DNA of 52,500 bases, taken from assembly GCA_905221605.1 (NCBI GenBank), contig CAJNDS010002104.1, positions 1 through 52,500 of the forward strand. Reading direction: 5' to 3'. This document shows positions 30,395 through 41,217 of this stretch, piece after piece. Numbering within the stretch: the first letter of the stretch is position 1; each line of letters opens with the position of its first letter. This stretch comes from Symbiodinium natans. Its lineage: Eukaryota > Sar > Dinophyceae > Suessiales > Symbiodiniaceae. Under the pieces are notes generated by a model. It did not search any database. It saw nothing but the letters and a program-made list of their open reading frames with translations, and was not told the origin of the DNA. The translations under genes and the position numbers were made by a program.

Positions 30395-30885
30395 TTTTAT
30401 GGGCGGTATGTCTGGTATCTCGGCCTGGGCAATCGTGCACGGAGAGAAAACGAAAGCTCTGAAGTATGATAACGGACATGTCAAGTAAAGGTATATGCAA
30501 ATTATTTGGTAACCAAGAGCAAAAGCCAAATGGTACATAAGTATGTATATATACATATATATGTATCGATTTAAGTATGGGATAAAGGTAAACAGAGCCC
30601 TGCGCCAAATAGAACATAAAGGTCCTTGCCACCAAACCCTGAGGAATAAACCCTAAACCCTAAACCCTAAAGCCCAAAACCCTTAAACCCTTAGGGTAAG
30701 CCCTGAAGAGCACGCACATCTTGAGGGGAGCTAAGAGGGATCGGTCTTATGAGGACGCCGGGGTTGAACAGCCATGGTGCCTTCAGGGCTTAGGGTTTCG
30801 AATTTTGGGTTTACGGTTTAGGGCTTAACCCACCTTGATCTGAGCATTTCTGATAGTCACCACAGCTTACCTTACAGCTGTCCAC

Positions 30886-30974
30886 TATCCTAGCGGAACC
30901 AAAAGGTGAACTTTTGGGATTACTACATAATGCCCTAAAAAAGGTTATAGAGGTTCCGTATACTCTACTACTAA
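30886..30974. mobile_element. Foldback element family E
   Basis: TAGCGGAACCAAAAGGTGAAC against AAGGTTATAGAGGTTCCGTATACTCTACTACTAA, resembling the family E copy at 42481. An exon-like frame (LRSPQAFSVPLAPPDHRPLR) follows at about 30978. Confidence 0.5.
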
Positions 30975-31078
30975 TGCTACGAAGCCCGCAAGCCTTCTCG
31001 GTGCCCTTAGCTCCCCCGGATCACCGCCCTCTGCGCCTCGCGACCGGCCTGGGGGTCTCCGAAGAAGGCCTCCGCAGC

Positions 31079-31200
31079 GGATTCGGATCCCAAACCATCT
31101 TTTAACCCTCGAAACCCTAAACCTAAAAAACAAAAAAAGATTCGGATCCTAAACCACCTTTTATCCCTATAAACCCTAAACCCTGAAAAAAAAGAACTGG
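31079..31200. repeat. Tandem duplication of ~62 bp
   Basis: GATTCGGATCC(C/T)AAACCA plus a CCCTAAA tail and an A-rich end occurs twice in direct orientation. Confidence 0.85.
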
Positions 31201-31324
31201 TAGATGTGTAAACCAAACTCTGTCAACCCTGCAAAGCCTTTAAAAACCCTGTAATCCCTACAAACCCCAAACGGTCTCAACTGTCGAAACCCAAACCCTA
31301 AACCGGCCTGTGGGACCCATGATT

Positions 31325-31431
31325 TTAAGCTCGCGTGCCCTTAGACAAGACCGTCATGGGCGTGGCTCCACTGCTTGGACAAAGTGCTTGTGGACTCACT
31401 GCGCCCCAGAAGAGTTCATGGTTCCTATACC
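31325..31431 (-). CDS. Terminal exon of ARS2/SERRATE-like gene
   Basis: 2 nt plus 34 codons and stop TAA: YRNHELFWGAVSPQALCPSS then GATPMTVLSKGTRA. It joins in frame to 31517 if the intron uses a GA donor (ATG|GAACCC) and a TGTGAG acceptor. A Pro/Ala/Ser-rich tail after the zinc finger is what ARS2-type proteins have. A + frame over the same bases (VMGVAPLLGQSACGLTAPQK, donor GTAGCA) is the alternative. Confidence 0.5.
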
Positions 31432-31516
31432 CTCACAGAGTAGCATAGAGCACGGTATGTGACCCTCATTGTATTAGTTCAGAGGGTTTTCATGGCTGAG
31501 AATGTGGTTAGGGTTC

Positions 31517-31580
31517 CATTCATGCAGCCCGCCTCCTTCATTTGTTCTTGCATGATGCTGTCTTCAAGCTCTTTCACGAC
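31517..31580 (-). CDS. Exon of ARS2/SERRATE-like gene (helical)
   Basis: TTGGCAG acceptor, 21 codons plus 1 nt: VVKELEDSIMQEQMKEAGCM then N. It follows ..CHPEAELR of the previous exon in phase 0, giving the charged helix that typically follows the ARS2 zinc finger. Confidence 0.6.
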
Positions 31581-32063
31581 CTGCCAAGGTTTCAAGGGAG
31601 CCCCAGCCCCCCATCCTCCACCTTCACAGTGACTCCACCCTCCCCCCCCCCCCCCCCCCCCCCCACCACCCACCACCAAAGGGCGGAGCCTTGCACCTTG
31701 AACCCGAAGTCCAAAGCCCTAAAACCTTACCCGACACCCCACAAACAACTTTAAACCCCACCCCAAGACCAAAAGGAGCACATGCAAGGAATCTTCAAGT
31801 CTCTATAATTAAGGGCTACTTAGGAGGATTGACATGTGGGCTTACAGATTCGGATAGTGTGCAGGAGGCCCGGTTGACAAGATGAGGGTCCTGGGTTTAT
31901 AGGCATAGGGTTTGGGCTAAGGGTTTAGGGTGGCCAACGTGCAGGCTTCCGAGAGAGCATGCCAGATTGAGCGGCGTCCTCTGTAGCGCATGGCTGTTGA
32001 AGCACCATGAGAACATGGGCGGGACGCGAGACCACTAGCTCAGGGTTTAGGGTTGAGGGTAGC

Positions 32064-32151
32064 GCGCAATTCTGCCTCCGGGTGGCACTTGCCGACGTGC
32101 TTCTGCACGAAGTTCACCTTTGACTTGGGTGGTTGATCGAAAGAATGGGTC
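32064..32151 (-). CDS. Exon of ARS2/SERRATE-like gene, second half of zinc finger
   Basis: 1 nt plus 29 codons: THSFDQPPKSKVNFVQKHVG then KCHPEAELR. The FVQKH-x4-H pattern supplies the two zinc-binding His. The acceptor is GGGAAAAG. The donor appears to be CGC|GCTACC, a GC-type site, leading into a CTCAACCCTAAACCC telomere-like intron. The phase fits both neighbours. Confidence 0.65.
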
Positions 32152-33007
32152 CTTTTCCCAGAAGCGACCATCAACTTCGCTACTCACGTTCAGATTTCCG
32201 CTACAAGTAGGAGGCACCTCGACACTGAGCCCCAAATTGCTGAAAAGGAATCATTGGAGTTGGCAGCACTGCCCAACTACCCCCAACCCCCTGTGTCAAA
32301 CAGTGCTGGTATTTAGTGTGTAGGGTTTGCGGTTTACCCTAAACCCTAAACCCTAAACCCTAAACCCTGAACCCTAAACCCGTTTAAGGATGTTTAGGGT
32401 GTAGGTTTTAGGGTTCAGGGTGCAGTAGTCGAGCAGGCTCCTCTCGCGAAACACGAACACAGCTCAGGATGATGCTGGAGCTGCTCTGCACTCCCTACAC
32501 TCTACTTGGCTGCACTTAGGAGGCTAGGAAAAAATCAAACTTTTAGCTGCCTTATTAAGAAACCCAATAAACCCAAAAAGGCTAAGGATCTAAGGTTACA
32601 GCAAAGCACCACAAAGTCTAGGGGCCTTAACAATTAGGGTTTGGGGTTTAGGGTTTAGGGCTACTGTAGGAGCCTGAGTTTTGGGTTTTGGGGGGTATTC
32701 TGGTAGGTATAGGGACCATAAGGGAAGACTAAGCACTTATTCCGACCCCTATAGTACTCGACCGCCATCGGGAGACTTTGGAACCCTAAAACCTTAAAGT
32801 CCGCAGAAAACCTTCTGTGGACTTTTGAACTGAACCCTAACCTACCCCAAAACCCTAAATCTCACCGTAAATCCAATGTACTCTAGAATCTAAACCCCAG
32901 ACCCTGCACCCTAAACCCGCATGTGGGTTTACGAGAATAGGGGACCACCCTAAACCCTAAACCCCTAAACCCTAAACCCCTAAACCCCTACACCCCCCAT
33001 ATCTTAC

Positions 33008-33063
33008 TTCCGAGGTGCTCCACGGAAGAGCTTGGCGCAGCGGGTGCAACGGAAGCGCTCCTC
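33008..33063 (-). CDS. Exon of ARS2/SERRATE-like gene, first half of zinc finger
   Basis: 18 codons plus 2 nt (EERFRCTRCAKLFRGAPR), acceptor ACATCCAAG, strong donor AA|GTAAGA. C-x2-C-x-K-L-F followed (next exon) by FVxKHxxxxH is the arrangement of the C-terminal C2H2 zinc finger of ARS2/SERRATE, a nuclear cap-binding-complex partner in RNA processing. The spacer here is longer than usual by about 15 residues. Assignment is by motif only; upstream exons are not securely placed. Confidence 0.6.
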
Positions 33064-33316
33064 CTTGGATGTCAGAGGGAGTGGCCTTGTACATAAAAAA
33101 AGGGTTAGGGTTTAGGGTCTTGGGTTTGGGGTGTGGGGTTTAGGGTTTAGGGGAAGGAAAACATAAGGTACATGCATGAATACCCTTTTTTGCGGGTGGA
33201 ATCTCTACGTTGATCCTTACGGGGGCAGTTTCCCGCAACTGAGGCTGTGGGACATAGCACCAACACTTGACACCTGAAACCAAGAATCTAACCCCTCGAC
33301 AGAAACCCTAAACCCT

Positions 33317-33424
33317 AAACCCTGTAAACCCTGTAAACCCTGTAAACCCTGTAAACCCTGTAAACCCTGTAAACCCTGTAAACCCTGTAAACCCTGTAAA
33401 CCCTGTAAACCCTGTAAACCCTTA
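33317..33424 (-). repeat. CCCTGTAAA 9-bp variant array
   Basis: About 12 units of CCCTGTAAA, a telomere-like unit with a two-base insertion, directly following ordinary CCCTAAA units. The Gly-Leu-Gln antisense frame is an artefact. Confidence 0.95.
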
Positions 33425-33526
33425 ACCCGCAGCCGAGCCCTCAAGCCCTCAACCAAACTGAAACCCGCCTAAGCCTAGGAGCCGTAACCACTAAGCCCTA
33501 AACATCATGAACCTTCAGCCCTAAAT

Positions 33527-33621
33527 CTTGGGATGTTCCCCCTTATGCTAACAGTCCCTAATGGGGATTGCAGTCCCTACTAGAATCCCTATTAAGGACT
33601 GTTTGTATAAGGGGGAACATC
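33527..33621. mobile_element. Foldback element family A, uninterrupted
   Basis: CTTGGGATGTTCCCCCTTATG and GTATAAGGGGGAACATC arms; GCTAACAGTCCCTAATGGGGATT pairs with AATCCCTATTAAGGACTGTTTG. Confidence 0.85.
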
Positions 33622-33884
33622 AACCTAAACCCTACACATAAGGTCAGCTCTCAAAATGATGGTCCCCTTTTTAGGTGCCCTGCATATTCGGGGCCGCCTT
33701 ACCTACAGGGTTCTTAATTAAGGGAAGGGGGTTCAATCGGGGGGATGTAACCCAAGGTTCCCTAATACTCCAAGGCTCCCTACGTACCTACTGTACCCCC
33801 CGTGAATCCCCTTCACATGAACCCAAGAACCCTACAACTTCCAAAAGGTACCCCAAGAAGGCACCACAAGCTCACAGAAACGGC

Positions 33885-34061
33885 CACTGTTCATGGTACT
33901 TATTGACCATTTCTCACTGTACGTCTAACCCACTTTTCAAGCCCCTTAAGTGCCCCCTTATATGGTTAGAAGAACAGTGAAAAGTACAGTTCCCATATAT
34001 GGTTATAAGTACAGTGATAGGTACAGTTACAATTGGTCAACAAGTACCATGAACCTCCAAG
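33885..34061. mobile_element. Foldback element family D
   Basis: CTGTTCATGGTACTTATTGACC and GGTCAACAAGTACCATGAAC arms; inner copies of ACAGTG/CACTGT and ATATGGTTA. A - strand frame (ECQALAKKEADPWRKQKMPY) abuts its right arm with a GAG|GTTCATGG donor. Confidence 0.75.
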
Positions 34062-34317
34062 TAAGGCATCTTTTGCTTTCTCCAAGGGTCGGCCTCTTTC
34101 TTCGCCAGCGCCTGACACTCCATGGGGGGGGGGGGGGGTTTGGGTTCGGGTTTTAGGGCTTCAGGGTTTTCAGGGTGCTTTTTTAGGGTTTTAGGGTTTT
34201 AGGGTTTGGGGGTTTTAACGCTTTAGGTATTTAGCATCTAGGGATTATCTAGTATAGATGAAGGCTTTTTTGGGAGGGGAGGGGTTCGGGATCCTAAGAC
34301 GAGGTTCCCTACTTTGG

Positions 34318-34497
34318 CTTAGTAGCCCAGTGACCATATTACGATAAGGGCACCCTTTTGGGGTTGGTTCCTTTACAAGGGAACCCATCACAAAAAGAAA
34401 GGGTAAACCCTAAACCCTAAACCCTAAACCCTAAACCCAAACCCCAAACCCCCAAAACCCAAAACCCCAAAAACCCCTAAACCGCTGGGCTACCAAG
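34318..34497. mobile_element. Foldback family B with CCCTAAA insert
   Basis: Collinear with the uninterrupted copy at 47758-47864. Identity holds up to AAGGGTAAA, where the empty copy continues GCGCACCACTGGGCTACCAAG. Here about 80 bp of CCCTAAA/CCCCAAA (34404-34482) intervene before CCGCTGGGCTACCAAG. Confidence 0.8.
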
Positions 34498-34754
34498 TTT
34501 GGAACTGCCCATGTCTGCCTACCCAGGCACAAAAACCCTTGTCACGTCGTAGAGCGTCAGGGCTGGAAAGCATGGATCAACCCTAAACCCTAACCCTAAA
34601 CCCTAAACCCTAAACCTAACCCTAAACCCTAAACCTAAACAACATGGAGTTCCTTCTTTCCCCCGCCCTCGCAGGCCTGAAGCCATTTGCTTTGCAAAGG
34701 CTCCTGGCAGCCGACATGAAAACAAAAACTGCGAAGACTGCGAAGGGGACATGC

Positions 34755-34940
34755 GGGGGGGGGGGGGGGGGGGGGGTAGGGTTTAGGGTTTAGGGTTTAG
34801 GGTTTAGGGTTTAGGGTTTAGGGTTTAGGGTTTAGGGTTTAGGGTTTAGGGTTTAGGGTTTAGGGTTTAGGGTTTAGGGTTTAGGGTTTAGGGTTTAGGG
34901 TTTAGGGTTTAGGGTTTAGGGTTTAGGGTTTAGGGTTTGG
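34755..34940 (+). repeat. Poly-G (22) plus longest TTTAGGG array
   Basis: A 22-base G run followed by about 23 perfect TTTAGGG units, then TTTGGGG and TTATAGGG variants to about 35100. Confidence 0.95.
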
Positions 34941-36372
34941 GGTTTAGAGGGTTTTTAGGGTTTAGGGTTTTTTGGGTTTGCAGGGGTTGGGGTTACAGGG
35001 TTTATAGGGTTTATAGGGTTTATAGGGTTTATAGGGTTTAGGGTTTGGAGTTTGGGGTTTTAGGGTTTAGGGCTTAGGGTTTAGGATTAGGGTTTAGGGT
35101 GGGATTCCCTAAGTTCTAGACGTTGTTAGGGGATGCCGTTCTAATACGGAGCCTTGTATATGCAATGGGGCACCCGAAAAGGGCCTCAGAGTAGAGAATG
35201 CCTTGCAAGGGCTCCCGGCAGGCGAAAGACGGACAAGATATTTGCAAGACCCTAACCCTAAACCCTAAACCCCAAACCCCAAACCCTAAACCCTATACCC
35301 TAACCTAACGATTGATGTACTGCCCGGGCCATTGGGCTCATGTCTTCTTCGGTCAACCACGACTTCTGCAACCCCATGTGCACGAGTACGGGGTTGAGGG
35401 TTTACGTTCCTGCATTGGTGGATCCATCCTTTGCACTGCTTCCTTGTTTGACAAGTTGGGGCGTGCAATGCAGGGCTGATGTCATTCCCTTCTGAACCTT
35501 ACTGCAAATGAAATGTCCACATAGTATAAACTTTGGGATTGAGGCTCAAGTATGTGAGGGTACAAGGCCCTGACGGGGTATGCCCTAAACCCTAAACCCC
35601 AAACACTAAACCCCAAACCCCAAACCCCAAACCCTAAACCCTAGACCTAAACCCTAAAACCCTACACCCTAAAACCCTAAACCCTAAACCCTAAAACCCT
35701 AAACCCTAAAAACCCTAAACCCTCGCTCCCTCCATCCCTGCCTCCCCGGGACAAGGTCGCGGCGGAGGCGGCTGAGCCGCCGCCGCACGGGCGATCAGGG
35801 CACGAATGCGCCTTGGGCCGCTAGGATTTAGGGTTTAGGGTAGGGTTTAGGTTTAGGGTTTAGGGTTTAGGGTTTAGGGTTTAGGGTTTAGGGTGTAGGG
35901 TTTAGGGTTGAGTGCAGATTGAGCAACCGTAAGCACTCTAATTAATCTGAACCCTGCAAGCCCTTTAAGCCCGAATCTTAGACCCTAGAGGAATCCCAAG
36001 AATCCCCATATGGCCCCAAAAAAACCAAACGAAACCTTGACAAGCAGAGTGAGCCCCCCTACACGGTTTTGGGTGTAGGGTAAATCCCTAAACCCCAAAC
36101 CCCAAACCCTAAACCCTAAACCCTAAACCCTAAACCCTAAACCCTAAACCCTGGCCAGCGGCTCGCAGTGCTTTGACGCCCAGTCGGAGCACGCAGCCGC
36201 ATCGGATGCGGCCACGACCTGGCAGCGACATGCGCCGCGATCGTCTGCTTTAGAGGGCCGGTTTAGGGTTTAGGGTTTAATTAGGGTTAAGGGTTTAGGG
36301 TTTAGGGTCCTCTTCAACACCCCCGCCCTGAATTTGCTAGGCCAGAGCCTGATGATGGTTTAGTTTTTAGGG

Positions 36373-36474
36373 TCGGGATGTTCCCCTGGAGACTACCAGT
36401 CCTTAACAGGGATTATAGTACCCCCAAATAGAATCCCTATGAAGGACTGTTAGTATAAGGGGAAACATCCCAAG
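36373..36474. mobile_element. Foldback element family A, uninterrupted
   Basis: TCGGGATGTTCCCCTGGAGA and AGTATAAGGGGAAACATCCC arms, apex AGTACCCCCAAATAGAATCCC. Confidence 0.8.
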
Positions 36475-36734
36475 TTTGGGGCTTAACGAACTCAAGCCCT
36501 GTTAGCCCACTTGTGCAGAACCCCGTCCTGACGCAGGCTGCCAGCACCAGCACGGCGGCAGAGCTCATGCGGATCAGAGCACCTGGCACTGAAGGACCCC
36601 AAAACCCAACAAACCCTAAACCCTATACCCTAAACCCTAAGCCGCGCGCTTGAGGCAATTGCGGGGGGAGTTTTTGTGGGAGTGGGTGGAGATTTGGAAG
36701 CGGCACAAGGTTCGACCTTAAACTCTCTAGAGTA

Positions 36735-36912
36735 GGGTTTAGGGTTTAGGGTTTAGGGTTTAGGGTTTAGGGTTTAGGGTTTAGGGTTTAGGGTTTAGGG
36801 TTTAGGGTTTAGGGTTTGGGGTTTGGGGTTTACGGTTTAGGGTTTAGGGTTTAGGGTTTAGGGTTTAGGGTTTAGGGTTTAGGGTTTAGGGTTTAGGGTT
36901 TAGGGTTTAGGG
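36735..36912 (+). repeat. TTTAGGG array with TTTGGGG core
   Basis: About 25 units; two TTTGGGG and one TTTACGG variant units sit together in the middle. Confidence 0.93.
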
Positions 36913-37805
36913 GTTCCAAGCCCTCAGCACGATGCCTTCGGGCGTCCTTATTGGGGTCCTTTTTCTTGCTATTATTTTCGCAAACCCCCATATTCCTACG
37001 TTCCTACTTCCCCAAATTTTGTCTTAGGGTAGCTACATGGTGCCTGAAAAGGGGGGCCCCCTTATATACCTTATACAATCTAGGGGCCCATACATCAGAA
37101 CCCTTGAAGGGAGGCAAGAGACCATGTTAAGAGCCCATGTAACTAGCCTTAGATATTGCCCAAACTCGAAACCCTAAACATAGCAAGTTCTTGCACAGGA
37201 GCCCTGGCGGCTATCTCCAGGGTTATCCTGCCACTGGTTAGAACCCTAAGCCCTAAACTCTAAACCTTAAACCCTAAACCCTAAACCCTCCTCGATTTCT
37301 TTTGGACTAGCCATGAGGCCTCAAAAGCATGCTGGCAAGGCCCCTTACGAAGGCTCTTGGTGGTTCAACAGCTCGACGTTTAGGGTTCTTCAGGGAGGGG
37401 GGTTTCAAGGAGGGGTAGGGCTTCAGGGTTTAGGGTTTAGGGTTTAGGGTTTAGGGTTTAGGGTTTAGGTAACCCAGGTTCCCTCATACTCCCCACTCCT
37501 CCCTCAGGACTCCCTAAGCTTCCCCAAGGTTCCCCAGGTGCCTCCCTTAAGAACATTTAGGGTTTAGGGTTTAGGGTTTAGGGTCAACATACAATCAACC
37601 CTAAACCCTGTAGAGTGCAGTGCAGGCGGGCTGCCACTCCCCACTGTAGAAGCAGCAGTAGTGCACCTGCATCCTAAACCCTAAACCCTAAACCCTAAAC
37701 CCGAAACCCTCCCGTGCAGTCGGAGTGGGAGTCATGAATTAGGGTTTAGGGTGACTCACTTTGTTCCGACCCTACAGCACGCTTGCCCGCTTCGGCTACT
37801 TGTAC

Positions 37806-37965
37806 CAGCGGCAGGCCACCACTAGGTTACGAAAGGTTGCACAATGCTGTACAACCTGTTGATTCGTGAGATTTCCTAGGAAGTTGCGTGGCCCTCTGAT
37901 TTTTTCAGTGTTTTGCACGACGTCGCCAGGGACCTCTAGATGGAAATCAAAGGAACTTCCCGACC
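37806..37965 (-). CDS. Exon of unknown - strand gene, partner of 38037-38235
   Basis: 2 nt, 52 codons and 2 nt: SGSSFDFHLEVPGDVVQNTE, KIRGPRNFLGNLTNQQVVQH and CATFRNLVVACR. Acceptor GCCGAG, donor CTG|GTACAAG. It joins in frame across a 71-nt intron to the upstream exon. Family not recognised; it may belong to the ARS2-like gene downstream. Confidence 0.6.
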
Positions 37966-38036
37966 CTCGGCTCAGTCGATGCATGGTACAAACAACCAGA
38001 GGGTCATGTGTAGCTGTAGCTATAGCTGGGTTTTAC

Positions 38037-38235
38037 CTCGGGTGAGTAGAGTTTGAAGTGGTTGCACGTCTATTCGGGTTCTTAGAACTTCTGCAAATAG
38101 TTGCTCAGGAGCCTTCTCAAGTACCCTCCTGATGTGCCAGACTGTTAGACGCTCAACACCCCGTTCAGCAAAAGCCACTTTCCCTGGACCATGAATCAGG
38201 TCTTTGGGGGTTTCCGGTTCGGGCTTGATATATTT
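38037..38235 (-). CDS. Exon of unknown - strand gene
   Basis: 66 codons plus 1 nt: KYIKPEPETPKDLIHGPGKV, AFAERGVERLTVWHIRRVLE, KAPEQLFAEVLRTRIDVQPL, QTLLTR. Acceptor GTACAGTAG, donor GAG|GTAAAA. An in-frame stop just upstream of the acceptor supports the boundary. Helical, charged; no family recognised. It is among the most protein-like segments of the window. Confidence 0.65.
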
Positions 38236-38265
38236 CTACTGTACAGGGGTTCTAGGTCGCGCAGT

Positions 38266-38350
38266 ATCCTAGGATTGAACAGGGTGCCTGCTTTTTCAGG
38301 GCTTTACAAGGGAACCCAGAAAGGGGAAACGGTACTACCGGGCATCCTCG
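38266..38350. mobile_element. Foldback element family B, uninterrupted
   Basis: TATCCTAGGATTGAACAGGGTGCC against GGTACTACCGGGCATCCTCG. It lies in the intron upstream of the 38037-38235 exon. Confidence 0.55.
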
Positions 38351-39465
38351 GATTAAGGTCCGACAAGGTGCGATCTGCCACTGGAAGACTGAAGAAGCTC
38401 CCACACCCTAACTAGGATGGCCCTTCAAACCCCCTGAAAGATAAACCCTAAATCCTAAACCCTAAACCCTAAACCCTAAACCCTAAACCTTCTGAATGTG
38501 ATCCTCTTAAACCCAATAAGGAAAATTTAAAAACAATCTCAAGGGCCTACCGAGCTAACCCTGTAAACGCTAAACGACAGCTCCGGCGCCCGGCGAAGGT
38601 AGAGGATGTGCCTTCGTTGTTTTTTTTTGAGGGTCGCTTGTGCTTCGGGGGTTTAAGGCTTAGAGTTTACACATATGGTGCATCCACCGGCTTGTGATGC
38701 TACATGGATCTCTCTCTCTCTCTCTCCCTCTCCCTCTCCCTCGCCCTGCACTGAAACCCTAAACCCTAAACCCTAAACCCTAAACCCTAAACCCTAAACC
38801 CTAAACCCTAAACCGGCCACTCAGCAGACAAACTACTGAAACACCGGCGACTTCCACGAGCGAACGTACTCGTTTACCCTCGCATGGACTAGACCACCTT
38901 GACTTGTTGGCACCAGCTTGCTCACTCCACTGCTGCGAGCCCCAGACCCCCCCCCCCCACCCCCCCCAACGAAAAATAGGGTTTAGGGTTTAGGGTTTAG
39001 GGTTTAGGGTTTAGGGTTTAGGGTTTAGGGTTTAGGGTTTAGGGTACATTGCACCTGAAGAAGATGTAAATATACCAATAGTTAAGACCTACTTCCCCTT
39101 TGGTAAGGGTTCTTTTTCATCTTACTCTAGTATCTAGGTCAACCCTAAACCCTAAACCTTAAACCCTAAACCCTAAACCCACTCTAGGTACCCCCCCCTA
39201 TAGCCTAAAGCCGAAAGCCTTGCGAAACTGCGGCTAAGCCCCAAGGCCGCTCTCTGAAACTGCAAAAGCTAAAGGTTTAGGGTTTAGGGCTTAGGGTTTA
39301 GGGTTTAGGGTTTAGGGTTTAGGGTTTCGGGTTTCGGGTTTCGGGATTCGGGAGCGAACTTCGGTAGACCGCGGCATCTCCATGCTACCTACGAACCCAT
39401 GGCTTCGGGTTTACTGGGGTAGGTTTGGGGGCCCTGTACAAACTAGACTGGATTTATGAAGGGGG

Positions 39466-39601
39466 TTCACGGTAATAGCAAGTTGAAAGCTGTGTTCAAC
39501 CCTGCCTTTGTTTTGCCAGGGAATTATCTGGATTATGCAGGAGATTCATGGTAATGACAAGCTGAAAACTGTGTTCAACCCTACCTTTGTTTAGGCAGGG
39601 A
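39466..39601. repeat. Tandem duplication, ~78-bp spacing
   Basis: GTTCACGGTAATAGCAAG...CAACCCTGCCTTTGTTTTGCC and GATTCATGGTAATGACAAG...CAACCCTACCTTTGTTTAGGC are diverged copies. Confidence 0.85.
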
Positions 39602-39717
39602 TTTACATAGAAACTATAAGCTTCTCCCTGCCAGCTTGGTTGCAAGTCCAGCCGGCGCTCCGCATCGGATGCGGCCGCGAGTGCTGCAGCAGCCTCCAAA
39701 GCAGAACTACCCAACAA
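39496..39717 (-). CDS. Minus-strand exon candidate, Ala-rich helix
   Basis: SSALEAAAALAAASDAERRL then DLQPSWQGEAYSFYVNPCLN, open for 73 codons, partly over the tandem duplication. Boundaries unresolved. The motif AASDA recurs in an open frame at about 36.2 kb. Confidence 0.35.
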   Translation of the reverse strand: MLGSSALEAAAALAAASDAERRLDLQPSWQGEAYSFYVNPCLNKGRVEHSFQLVITMNLLHNPDNSLAKQRQG

Positions 39718-39937
39718 AAAGACCTAAACTGAGGCACTAGCCTCTAACCTGGGACCCTGTTTACCTACGGTTTAATAGTAAGTACCCCTATTTAGTAGGT
39801 ATAACCCTTAAAGGTACATAGGGCACCAGGAACTCTCCGACTTGGGAAACTGCGCCCCCGTGCTCGCCACTTAAAGAAGCTCTCCATGCTAGCCTTTCAC
39901 TCGGTCACGTTTCCGTAGACTCTCTATACTTCAGACT

Positions 39938-40054
39938 ACTCAGATCTTCCAAAAACCCCTTTATTAAGGAATGTACCCTAATCCATCATAATGATCAGTA
40001 TAGTATAAATTAGGGCATCTATATAAATTCTGGGGGTTTCGGAAGATCTGAGTA
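39938..40054. mobile_element. Foldback element family G
   Basis: TACTCAGATCTTCCAAAAACCCC pairs with GGGGTTTCGGAAGATCTGAGTA. On the - strand its ends read GTACTC..GAGTAG, so it could be an exact GT-AG intron. A coding-like - frame (CRKVGIPEVDAAKAASSVLR) abuts it. Confidence 0.8.
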
Positions 40055-40570
40055 CGGAGCTGGCGGCCTTGGCTGCGTCCACTTCTGGGATGCCCACCTT
40101 GCGGCAGTGCGCTTGGAATAGGGGCTGATAGGGGGGGTTGGGCTTAGGATGTCTAGAAGACCGCTGATTCCTGGATGGAAGAATTCTTGGCATTAGGGGG
40201 CTCGTCTAGTGAATACGAGCTGCAGAGTTGCAGGCTGCTTCAGAAGGAAGAAGCCGCAAACGCTAAAAAACGCTACCCGTAGAGGGAACCAGAAGCCCGC
40301 AGAGCAACTGGACAGATACCTTCTTAGAGCGTAGTACTACTATATGGAATTCCAGAAGCCATACTGCATAGGGTCTGATATAGCACTATAAGCATAGCCT
40401 CTGGATACCCAGAAGTCTCGGCGAGAGAGAGCTGCCAAGCCCCAGAGATAAGAGGGACACTCTTAAAACAAACGTTGTCATTTTTTATAAGGTATCGTAA
40501 TAATGTGATGCTACAATTCTCTTTCGTGCTATGAAATCTTAATAATATAAGTCTGTAAATGAAAGCTGCT

Positions 40571-40646
40571 TCAATGCTCAGTGGCTGCTGCGTCCAGCGC
40601 TTGAGCCAGCTCGCTGGCAAGCTTCAAGTCCTGACAAAAGCCAAAT
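40571..40646 (-). CDS. Terminal exon of unknown gene 3
   Basis: 1 nt, 24 codons and stop TGA: FGFCQDLKLASELAQALDAA then ATEH. Acceptor CCCTTGCAG ends a 45-nt intron (40647-40691) containing CCCCTAAACCCTAAGCCC. Phase matches upstream exon exactly. Confidence 0.65.
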
Positions 40647-40691
40647 CTGCAAGGGCTTAGGGTTTAGGGGTTGTGGGAGAGGATCTCTGAC

Positions 40692-40751
40692 ATTCTCGGA
40701 GCTTGGCCGATTCTGATTTTGGTGCTGATTGCACATGCTGCAACGAAGCCC
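40692..40751 (-). CDS. Exon of unknown gene 3
   Basis: 1 nt, 19 codons, 2 nt: GFVAACAISTKIRIGQAPR. Pyrimidine-rich acceptor TCTTACGACAG, donor AAT|GTCAGAG. Joined product reads KVFGARGFVAACAISTKIRI across the junction. Confidence 0.65.
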
Positions 40752-41133
40752 CTGTCGTAAGAGCAGGGCGAAGAGGAACAAAGGTGCAGACAGGCGCGAG
40801 AGTGACTTCCAAACGACATCCCCAAAATGTCCCACAATTATTAGGGTTTAGGGTTTAGGGTTTCTGAAAAATATCTACACGATCATTGGGCCTGTGCGAA
40901 AACCCTTGATGCTTGTTGAGCCACTAGCACGGGAAGGAAAGGAGATCCTGCTTTGGGGATCTCTGTAGCACAACTAGGGTCCTAGCGGCTTCAAACTTCA
41001 AAGTTAAACAGATACAGCAGCATAAACAAGACGAAATGAAAAACCAAAGCCACTCAAGAGCCCGGCCGAAAGACGTTCGGCCTGTTCTAGAGTCTCTGGA
41101 CCTCGACGTGGGATGGCTTGCAACTGGACATAC

Positions 41134-41171
41134 CTGGCCCCGAAAACCTTTACAATCGCCTGAGCAGCTTT
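41134..41171 (-). CDS. Exon of unknown gene 3
   Basis: 12 codons plus 2 nt (KAAQAIVKVFGA), acceptor GCTTAAAAG, donor CCAG|GTATGT. In phase with both neighbours. Confidence 0.6.
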
Positions 41172-41217
41172 CTTTTAAGCGGAATGTTTAGGGCTTAGGG
41201 TTGAGGGCGTTTAGGGC

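Noticed and set aside
31345-31439. Plus-strand exon with CCCTTAG acceptor and GTAGCA donor
   Set aside because: Good local signals, but the - strand chain with the zinc finger fits length and phase exactly over the same bases.
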